Origin: Vinca minor
Lineage: Eukaryota > Streptophyta > Magnoliopsida > Gentianales > Apocynaceae
Assembly (NCBI GenBank): GCA_026122235.1
Contig: JAOCZM010000289.1
Coordinates: forward strand, 372,001-436,000
Length of the DNA stretch: 64,000 nt
Reading direction: 5' to 3'
Shown here: positions 56,011-64,000 of the stretch, piece by piece
Layout of the letters: each line of letters opens with the position of its first letter
Position numbering within the stretch: position 1 is the stretch's first letter
Position numbers and translations under genes: made by a program
The notes under the pieces: model-generated
Told to the model about the DNA's origin: nothing
Databases searched by the model: none
What the model saw: only the letters and a program-made list of their open reading frames with translations

Positions 56011-57430
56011 GGATTTTAGAGATGAAATTTGTTGTCCTCCTGTTACTAAAAAAGAGATTAAACAGAACAAAATATAGACAGAAAATAAATTCGGATTTAA
56101 TCCTGGATGAGGTAGTAGTTAACCACTTGCCCTTAAACTCTATTTGCTCGCCTATTTGCTTCAAGCCTACAAGAACAACGAGTTCCCAAGGTACAACATT
56201 CAATCACACTGCTTACCAGAAGCCTAGATAAGTAGTACTTCAAACCTTTTTGTGCAAAACTCTCTGTAACTATTATGAAATGCAGAAATGAAAAAGGGAG
56301 ATTATTTCGTAGCAAATGATTATGCGGGGGGGGACCGCCTTTTATAGCAGTCGGAAACTGCAGTTTAGCCTTCACTCCCTCACCTCGTTGTGGAGAACGT
56401 GGGTAACTCCCACTTATCGTAGTGGGGTAATGTGCAGTTCTCAAAACTGCTGGAGAATTGTGGAAGTACCATTCTGCAATTGACTCTTCTGCAGTTACTC
56501 AATAGTTTAGGGACTATTACGGTAATTTTGTCCAAAAAGATATTACTACCCTCCTGGCATGGACACGCGCGACGTGACGCGATGAGGCGTGGCATGGCGT
56601 GGCGTGGGGAGTCGAGTCGAGTCGGGTCGAGACGGACAGTGCGTGAGGGGTAACCATTTCCCACTTGTTTAAGATCACTAGTCTAGCTATTGCTTATAAA
56701 CTATATTTAATCGGTTCTCACAACCGATGTGGGATAACATCACACCTCCATTAATAACCTCTACGCTTTAACCAAATTTATCTTTCACACCGAGATTAGT
56801 TTCCTCACATGTTATATATCATCGCGAAGCTTGCGCAACCCACTACGTGATGAATTCAAAACACTTTAAAACTAAGCGGTGGAACACACAAGTAAATTTG
56901 ATCAAATAAGTTCACTTTATAAATTAATTCTCCAACAAAATTTGAGCTGGGATTAAGCCAACAAGTGCAGGATTTGATCTCATACTCAATTGTTGAAGAT
57001 AAGAAGAAGAAATCAAGGTTTAGGGTTGAAGGAAAGAAATGGTTGTAACTAAGTGAGTAAAGCTTTGCATGAAGAAAATAGATTCTAAGAAAGGTAATTT
57101 AAAGATTTTAGAAGGAAATGTAGCTGTGGATTTGAATGTTGGATTTGGGGGTACTCCAAAATCAAGCCTGGAAACATGGTTCAGACCATTAAACATTGTT
57201 TTACACTCAATTCCAATCCAAGATGAACTGGGTTTACATGGGTTTGGATGAGAAATTATCCAGTTTTGAAAAGAGCTTCGCGTTCAAGTGGATCCATGTT
57301 ACTACTACTGTCTGGTCGGACATTCTTGGAAGATTTTTCGTGGTGTTGGATTGTGGAATCAAAAGCTGATAAGGAAGAAGGAAATGAGAAGAGTAGAAGT
57401 GAAAGGACCAGAGGAGGGAGTGAGAATGAA
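56010..57430. other. remaining interior of the Mutator-like element
   Basis: No recognised gene. A run of seven G (56328-56334) and a GC-rich CGTGGCATGGCGTGGCGTGG-type patch (56567-56640) stand out from AT-rich surroundings. Short ORFs 57069-57251 and 57248-57508 show no domain. Confidence 0.5.
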
Positions 57431-57665
57431 CAGAAGAACATAGTGAGAATGACCATTTTACCCTTTAAAAAGTTCATGTGTGCTCTGCACGTGTACTTTT
57501 TGGCCTGAAAATATGTCGGAATCACTAAATTATTCAAGCTATTTTTAGGCTAAATTTTTGTTTTTTCAATTTATATAAAAGAAGAAATAGTTAATGTACA
57601 CATATTGCGGATTTCTCTCCACGCGAATTCTTAGATTTGCCTCAAATGCGAATTCTTAGATTGGC

Positions 57666-57668
<3 letters not shown>

Positions 57669-57760
<92 letters not shown>
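57669..57760. repeat. compound microsatellite (AT)n(GT)n
   Basis: About 31 AT units followed by 15 GT units. The ORF over it (57731-57931) is a repeat artefact. Confidence 0.97.
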
Positions 57761-57762
<2 letters not shown>

Positions 57763-57959
57763 ACAAATAATTCACATGTTATGTATCTCAAGTATATATA
57801 TGTTTGTTAGTATATATGGACAATTACTTTGCTTTCTAAAAGATTTGAAAAGGAAATATCTATTTCATTCTTATAAAAAAATACGGATCTGGTACAAGAG
57901 TATTTATACATGTGTGCCTACAGTATATTAGTTAACTACCAATTATATCATACTACACA

Positions 57960-58380
57960 ATATTTAGGCAACTAATATATGTTAGGTAAGAAACTAATCA
58001 AGTATATGTCATAATTAATTAAACACTAATTATGCACTTCCTAATTAATTAGGTATTTCCTAATTAAATGTGTAATTCCTAAACACGAACTTTCCAATAC
58101 TCCCCATCAAATTGGAGTGTGGATATCGAGAACACACAACTTGCCAACCAGATAATTAAACTCCCCTTGACTCAAAGCTTTGGTTAACAAATTGGCGATT
58201 TGCTAATTCTTCTCACGTTAAAAGTAGCAAGTGTCCCATCTTAAATCTTTTTTTTTAACGAAATGACAGTCGATCTCAATATACGCAGTTCGTTCATGAA
58301 AGGCTGGATTGGCTGTGATGCGTACTAGAAAAACATGCTCATATCCTTCGATCTCTACCATCTAAGTAAGAAAACGAGTC
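57960..58380 (-). mobile_element. copia remnant: RNase H end and LTR (copia H)
   Basis: On the minus strand: AFHERTAYIEIDCHFV near 58280, then a degraded KALSQGEFNYLVGKL-like end near 58150 and LDIHTP. The PPT is TTGATGGGGAG, followed by LTR-like TATTGGAAAGTTCGTG at about 58099. The rest of the element is missing. The left end of the LTR is not determined. Confidence 0.75.
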
Positions 58381-58976
58381 TCGACAAGAAAGAGAGTAAC
58401 CTGTAAGAAAGAAACCATCAAAGGGATTTGCATGAATTTACTTGAATTATATGTATTTAATTATTTTGAATGTGTTATATGTTGTGTACATAATTGTTTA
58501 GAGGCGCATTGATTCATTTAGGAAGTTCAGGGGCTTAAGTATGAACTTAGAAAGTTTTGAGCGGTTGTGATGGTTGTGAAAGGGTGTTAGTTAGAAGTTA
58601 TTTGCAGGATTTTCATAAGGAAGGGAAAGAGAAAGGACAAGGAGGGGGAAAAGAAGAGAATAGAAATTCTGGAGATAGATTCGAGGGAATTGGAAGCGGA
58701 CTTGACTCAACTAAATTGACTTGTACCACCCCGAGAGTAGGTTAATCCACTGTTGCCCGAAGGTTTCCTTTGTGAGACAGGTGTCGAAGTAGCTTCTCAA
58801 TGATGCATCGTTTCATTTTCCGCCAATGCATAACATCCATGTGTACAATGAAATAGCTGTGTCGAAGTTATTTTTCACTACCCTATAAATAGAAGGGCCT
58901 AAACCGTAATTGACTTTACCTTGCAAAAATTTCATTCTTTTTTTTTTTACTATTCTCTTATTCTTCTCTGGCAAAG
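58381..58976. other. no feature recognised
   Basis: AT-rich, then purine-rich (58600-58680). The ORF 58557-58745 has no domain. CCTATAAATAG (58881-58891) is a TATA-like box shortly before the TRIM array. Confidence 0.4.
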
Positions 58977-59946
58977 TGTCACGCCCCGTGCCCGCAACGG
59001 AACACATAGGCCTGACAACACCCACAACCATATTCACTGGGAAAACGAACTCGCTACGCCAAAAGGGATACCATAAGATGATAGTGAATGCTTAGGCCCA
59101 CCTTATATACCAGTCAGATATTTCATTCTTATCCAATATGAGACTTTTTTTCCCATATAGGAAGGACTGAGGTATCACATTCACCCCTTCTTAAAGCCCT
59201 AGCGTCCTCGCTAGGCGCCCCACACATACTTAGCCTATGACCAACCTGGTGAGCATGATTCTAGAAGTGGCCCCCACCACTTACGACGTGGCACTTAATT
59301 CCCATCAGGATTTTAGAGATGGCCCCTACCCTTACAGTGTGGAACTTAGTTCCATCGGGATTTTAGAGGTGGCCCCCACCACTTACGGTGTGGCACTTAG
59401 TTCACAGATATCCACCTAGTCACCATCTCTAATACCATACAATGTCACACATTGTACCCGCTGGCCCGCAACGAAACGTATAGGCTTGGAAGCACGCACG
59501 ACCATCTTCTTGGCAACCAAACTCGCTATGCCAAAAGGAATATCCCGAGATGATAGTGAATGCTTAGGCTCACCTTATATACCAATCACATATTTTATTC
59601 TTATCCAATATGGGACAGGGGTTTCACATTCACCCCTCCTTAAGGCCTTACAGTCCTCGCTAGGCGCCCCTCATATACTTAGCCCAGGACCAACAAGGTG
59701 TGCAAGATTCTAGAGGTGGTCCCACTGCTTACGGTGTGGCATTTAGTTCCTACACGTCCATTTAGTCACCGACTCTGATACCATAAAATGTCCCGCACCG
59801 TGCCCGTGGGCCCGCAACGCAACATATTGGTCTGTGGCACGCACGACCATTTACTTTGCAACCGAACTCGCTATACCAAAAAGGATATCTCAAGATAATA
59901 GTGAATGCTTAGGTTCAACTTATATACCAGTCACATCTTTCATTTT
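58977..59946 (-). mobile_element. TRIM-like tandem array: three LTRs, two internal domains
   Basis: LTR copies at 58977-59177, 59443-59626 and 59789-59946 (last one cut). Each begins TGTC on the plus strand and two end TTTCA/ATCA. Read on the minus strand, each LTR except the last is followed by a PBS (TGGTATCAGAG at 59783-59773; TATGGTATTAGAGA near 59440). Each downstream LTR is preceded by a PPT (AAGGAGGGGTGAATG, AAGAAGGGGTGAATG). Internal domains are only 162 and 265 bp and non-coding. The longer one contains three copies of a TTTTAGAGGTGGCCCC-type unit (59262-59400), the shorter one a single copy. Confidence 0.83.
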
Positions 59947-61252
59947 TGAAAAACACAAGAGGGGAGGGGTGAATTGGGTTTTTATAAAAGTGGCTTCTTT
60001 TTAATTTCAAAATGCTTGAATGTGAAACTTGTATTTGTAGTTTGGAGAAAATGAAGCACCAATTAAAACAAGTAAAGCAAGACACGTGATTTAGAGTGGT
60101 TCGATTCACATAGAATCTACGTCCACTACCTTGAGCTTCACACAAGGATTTTCAATAACTTCACTAAGATAAGTAATTACACAAGTGGCTAACTCACAAA
60201 GAGTTTTACACAAATAACCACTATTATCAACTCCACTCACTAAGAGTACAAAGCCCACACCAAGTAGGAATTGACACAATAAATACCCTATCACTAAGAG
60301 AGGGAAAGATGGAGATATAAAGAGAAAGTTACACACTCATAAAGTGGAGGATAGATACCTTTAAAGATCTTACTTTAATGCTCTTAGAACTTGTGACTCA
60401 ACAACTTGTATCTTGCAAGAGAGATGGTGATTTTGAACTTTTCAATACATGAATAAAGTTGAATATGCTTTGAAAGTGTTAAAGCTTTTTGGATAATCAA
60501 TGTATATTCTCTCTGGTTGTTGTTTGAAGATTCCTCTGCACTAGAGCTTTTATACTTTTCAAAAGAATCCAAAAACAGCTTTTAAAACGGTCATATAACG
60601 GCTAGTTTTCGCAGAGTTCGGTTGACCGCAAGTTACCTCGGATGATCCGATAAAAGTTTTGGACGATCCTAAGTATACCTAGGTCGACCGAGCCAACTAG
60701 TTCCCAAAAACTCAACTTCTCTGTTTCAGTTCGGATGATCCGGTAAGGGCTCGGATGATTCGATTTTCCTGAGTTCAAGAGATGTTGATTTTTCACAAGT
60801 TTTGAAATCTTTTAAGGTCAAAAGGGTTTACTCAAAAGTAACTAATACTTGAAAAACAATTTTCAAGGTCTTAGACAATAAGACCAAGGGCTTTTGAGAA
60901 GGGAACATGTTTTAAAGACCATTTTTGAAATTTAGCTTTATGAAAACTACTTTTGAAAGTGCAAGACAATAGTGTTGTGATCCTAAGTTCATGTGAGCAA
61001 TGGTTAGAGCTTTAAGATATATATAACGATATGCTAAGCTATTCTAACCACACCTAAGCCTTCAATCTTCAAGTCTTGAGAGATGTGCCTTAAAGAATGT
61101 AATCATTTAGTCTTGAGCACGGCTTGATTGAAGTACTTAGAGCTTCCACTTTAGTGAAACATTATTCTATCACAAAGATTGAAACCATTAGATACAACAT
61201 CAGATGTTTGTACATTATCAAAAACTGAGTTTGTTCGCCCTTAGGGCTTACA
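59947..61252 (-). repeat. 3' LTR of element I
   Basis: 1306 bp. Plus strand reads TGAAAAACACAAGAGGGG ... CCCTTAGGGCTTACA. It carries fewer and more degenerate CGGATNATCCG-type motifs (60600-60770) than element G. Confidence 0.87.
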
Positions 61253-61264
61253 ATCTCCCCCTCT

Positions 61265-62019
61265 TTGATTATGACAAACTTTGATACAATAAGATAGAAT
61301 AAGGACAATTTAAGAACAAGGAAGCAAGGCAAAAAGACGAAGAACAAATAAAAGCAAAGACTAGTGCTTAGAAGATAAAACCTGGGAGACAAAAGCACTA
61401 GCATGATAACTTCTTTTTGCAATAGCATCTAGGGACTCTTAGAAGAGCCCTATTTCCCAACCAACCTCCTTTCCTCCTTCCTTCCATATAAAGATTTGAG
61501 AGATAAGATATATAAAGAGAAGCTCCCCCTCAAATCATGCCAGGAAAAATATATTAACAAAGTTAAAAAACAAGTTAAGAAAACTCCATTTAGTTTCAGC
61601 AGTTTAGAGAAGCCAAAACAAGACTTCAATCTAGAAACTGCACAAAGTTCGGATCGTCCGAGCTTTTGGTCAAAAGCTTAGGTCGACCGTTCTCTGTCAA
61701 AAAATCTGCAGCAATTTGCTGCAACTGAGCTGTCTCCTGAAAAATTTTACTTTCTCACACAATCAAACAGTCAGTTTTAAACACCAATAAGCAAGGATAA
61801 TCAAGATAACAATAAGCAAGATTAGATAATTTTCTCCCCCTTTGGCATAATTAAAAAGACTTCAAACATAACAAAAACAACAAAAAGTTTAAGAATAAAT
61901 ATAATTTCAAGTTTCAGCTTTGATCATCTTCATCCGCACTTGAAAGGCTCAACTCCTTAGCTAAGTCCTTTTGCATTTGTATCGTCTTGTCCACTTTGTT
62001 GGATACCGTTTGCACCTTT
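61265..62019 (-). other. non-coding 3' internal region of element I
   Basis: No ORF of note. Purine tracts on the minus strand (GGGGGAG near 61836, 61524 and 61255) recur at spacings comparable to those of element G. A short palindrome pair (CGGATCGTCCG, GGTCGACCG) lies at about 61650-61690. Confidence 0.7.
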
Positions 62020-63480
62020 TTATTTGATACAAACCATCTCTTCCACTATCGCTTCAATTTTTCTCGCCATCTTCTTTATCAATGCAAACATTTTATTTAT
62101 CCGGGACACTTTTTGAGGAGGACTTTTGGTAGTTGCTTGAGTTGGAGAATCAGATTCTTCTTCTTGACCATTTTCGGATGAGACATGTTCGCTTGAGCTA
62201 AGTGAATTACGTGCTTCAAAATCTTCTTGCTCATTACTTGTCGGATCACTTCTAGGCTTTGAAGGTGCTCCACCCCTTTTCTTTTCAATCTTTAGAAGTG
62301 TTTTAAGCATATAAGGGGACACCTTTCGAGCAAGTATAGCAGCCCCTAACTCATCATTTGTGGTATTTCGAATGAATTTCCATTGATTGTCTATATAAAT
62401 CATCTTCATTCGGTGGAAACATGCTTCATCAATTTTGACAAACTTTTTCTTCAACGGATTTTTCAAATCAAGTCCAAATCGTTGGAAGAGCCTTGTAAGA
62501 ATGTTTCCATACGGAATGTAATTCCTTGAACCTTTGATAGCTGCCATAAAGTGTTAGAGCGCAAGGTGTGCGAAGTTCAAGGCTTTCCTTTCCAAAAGAT
62601 GTTGCATTATTACCATTTGAAGGAAAGTAATTGATGACTTGTGCCCTTTAACCGGGGCCACAATGTTGGATACGAAGAAGTGTAGGATCCGGCCAAATTC
62701 ATCCAACTTGTCAATCTCTCTTTCTTTAGAATCGGTGAAACTGCCTTTAATTCCAAATTGAGATTTAAAATGTTTTATATCAAGAAGACCGATATCATCC
62801 GAATTCATTGTATTTTTATAGAACCTTTTGGCATGATCCACATATTCGATTCCTATCGCCTCACAAAACATCTTTTCAGAGAAGACAAATTCCATCTTTC
62901 CAACACAAGACCTATATCTAATTTCAGTCCCATTATCCTCTTCCTTCCTCAAATTAGCACCAAATTCATAAACAATTGAAGGGTAAATATATTCATCAAC
63001 ATCAAACAGATTAACCCACCCCATGTCATCAAATAGCCCCATGACTTCATCTAGCCCTTTTCCTTGAGCAAACATAATATCATCTCTAAAATACGTTGTC
63101 ATGAATCCCCTATTTGATTTCTTAAGCTTGTCAAACATTTGCTTTGCTGCGGTATTGTAAAAAGGAGTCGTTACCTTTTTCGTAGAAAAATTTGATGATC
63201 CTCCTACCTCGAAATCAGAAGGTGGAGATGCCCTTGAAGGTGAAGACGAGTAATCGTCCTTCGAGTGGCTAGAATCGGTATCCATAATTTGCTTGCCCTT
63301 TCCCACGACTTTGCGAGCCACCATTTTTGCTCGGCCTTTCTTAGGTGCGGCTTGAGTGGGTTCCTTAAAGGAAATCCCTTTTTCAAGTGGTCGTTTAGGT
63401 TGATTTCTAGGAGGATTCTTGTGAGGAAGTGTATTAGCATCATCATTTCCTCCTTTGCTAGGGTTTTTCATCCTCACCAT
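62020..63480 (-). pseudogene. putative plant transposon protein ORF with one in-frame stop
   Basis: Frame starts at ATG 63480 (MVRMKNPSKGGNDD), chosen because the 5' extension to 63792 is low-complexity and leader-like. A basic, Ser/Pro-rich N-terminus (to about residue 110) is followed by a globular part (MFDKLKKSNRGFMTTYFRDD, IYPSIVYEFGANLRKEED, VFSEKMFCEAIGIEYVDH, FGRILHFFVSNIVAPVKG). A stop at 62556-62554 is followed, in the same frame, by HFMAAIKGSRNYIPYGNILT, then an acidic tail. The pattern fits the family called putative plant transposon protein, often found in LTR elements; function unknown. About 486 codons including the stop. No gag or pol motif. Confidence 0.72.
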
Positions 63481-64000
63481 TGTGAGAAAACAAAATAGGT
63501 TCGGATTAGGGGTAGGTTTGAACCGAGGGAAGATGAAAAGATATTGAATATAGATGAATTCCAAACAAATTGATGATGAAATAGAGATTGAATGATGAAA
63601 TTGAGAATAAATAAGGCTTGGGTTGATGGAAATCGGTTTGATGGGAAGAGGAATTAGAGAGAAAACTGTTTTTGAGATGAGAGGATTAAAAAAAATGTTT
63701 GAGTTATTCTGATATAAGCTGTAACCCGCACAACTCGGTCGACCGTTCACTGACGAGGTCGTCCGAGGAATTAAATTTATCAACCGAGCCAATCCAGTAG
63801 CTTCGACGGTCGATGGTCCGGTTCATTATCAAAAATTTCGGTCGACCGTCCGATCTACTTTCACTACATCCTTAGTTTCGGATCATCCGTTCCCTGGACA
63901 AATGATCCGAGGTTCCCCTGTTTCTTCCTGCACACTTAACACACACATCAGTCCTGGAATTTTGTGATTCCGAGGCAACGCCTGAGATATTCAAATCTTT
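63481..64000 (-). other. leader-like part of element I with palindromes
   Basis: Contains CGGTCGACCG, CGGTCGACGG-like and CGGATCATCCG-type motifs at 63735-63910. No gene. The 5' LTR and PBS, if present, lie beyond the window. Confidence 0.55.

Larger units (their letters stand above)
54281..57617. mobile_element. Mutator-like element with LRR gene fragment (Pack-MULE-like)
   Basis: Inverted repeats of about 180-195 bp: 54281-54476 (GAGAAATCTGCTGTATGTGT) and 57440-57617 (other strand GAGAAATCCGCAATATGTGT). Flanking 10-bp duplication TCCACACGAA (54271-54280) and TCCACGCGAA (57618-57627), one A/G difference. Contains no transposase but a leucine-rich-repeat fragment (55680-56000). A 923-bp MITE (54682-55604) sits inside. 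Confidence 0.85.
59947..64000 (-). mobile_element. Sirevirus-type element (I) with a foreign ORF
   Basis: 3' LTR 59947-61252 (minus strand TGTAAGCCCTAAGGGCGAAC...), PPT AAAGAGGGGGAGAT just inside, internal region running off the window end. The LTR resembles that of element G. No gag, protease, integrase or RT is seen in the 2.75 kb available; instead there is one long ORF (63480-62020). Inserted into the third TRIM LTR. Confidence 0.8.

Noticed and set aside
56380..56664. 94-codon minus-strand ORF
   Set aside because: Arg/Pro-rich translation of a GC-rich repeat patch.

Overview
This is plant nuclear DNA, almost certainly from a eudicot. It holds one intact-looking host gene, with spliced introns and AT-rich flanks. 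That gene is surrounded by LTR retrotransposons, Mutator-like, hAT and CACTA DNA transposons, tRNA-derived SINEs, a TRIM array and an endogenous plant pararetrovirus. No bacterial, organellar, rRNA or CRISPR features were seen. Almost every other coding stretch is transposon-derived and broken. Boundaries were read by eye from terminal repeats, target-site duplications (TSDs), primer-binding sites (PBS) and polypurine tracts (PPT).

Layout, left part (1-31.7 kb). A Ty1/copia 3' half (1-2990) abuts an Athila-type Ty3/gypsy fragment on the minus strand (2994-6611; gag, protease, PBS and one LTR). Two LTR fragments follow (6612-6900 and 7046-7252). A minus-strand endogenous pararetrovirus (EPRV, Caulimoviridae; movement protein, coat/zinc-finger region, protease) lies in three pieces: 24951-24478, 17782-15473 and 7845-7352. 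The pieces are separated by a complete copia element (7846-15472) and a Ty3/gypsy element (17783-24477). The gypsy element is itself broken by a Mutator-like element (20718-22435). Next come two copies of one copia family in head-to-head orientation (24952-28057 plus, 28058-31640 minus). These carry an hAT MITE, an hAT transposase remnant and two SINEs.

Middle (31.7-38.6 kb). A non-autonomous CACTA element with a nested SINE (31745-33246) and a Mutator-like remnant lead into the only convincing host gene. This is a three-exon, GH19-fold, chitinase-like protein of the CTL1/POM1 type (34996-37178, plus strand), with a signal peptide but no catalytic glutamate in the usual position. Its upstream region contains several small duplications.

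Right part (38.6-64 kb). In order: a decayed chromovirus with chromodomain (38595-43653); a Sirevirus-like copia with two long LTRs that keeps gag but has lost all of pol (44647-51463); a Mutator-like MITE (53406-54164); a 3.3 kb Mutator-like element carrying a leucine-rich-repeat gene fragment (54281-57617) with another MITE inside it; a long AT/GT microsatellite; a copia remnant; a three-LTR tandem TRIM array (58977-59946); and, inserted in the last TRIM LTR, a second Sirevirus-type element on the minus strand (59947 to beyond 64000). The internal region of that last element encodes a plant-transposon-type protein, not a recognisable gag or pol.

The most interesting signals are: (1) the multi-level nest that split an EPRV; (2) families of CGGTCGACCG-type palindromes shared by otherwise unrelated LTR elements; (3) two non-autonomous Sirevirus-type elements, one gag-only and one with a foreign ORF, that share three spaced GGGGGAG tracts before the 3' LTR; (4) a copia LTR flanked on both sides by internal sequence; and (5) a gene-fragment-bearing Mutator-like element.
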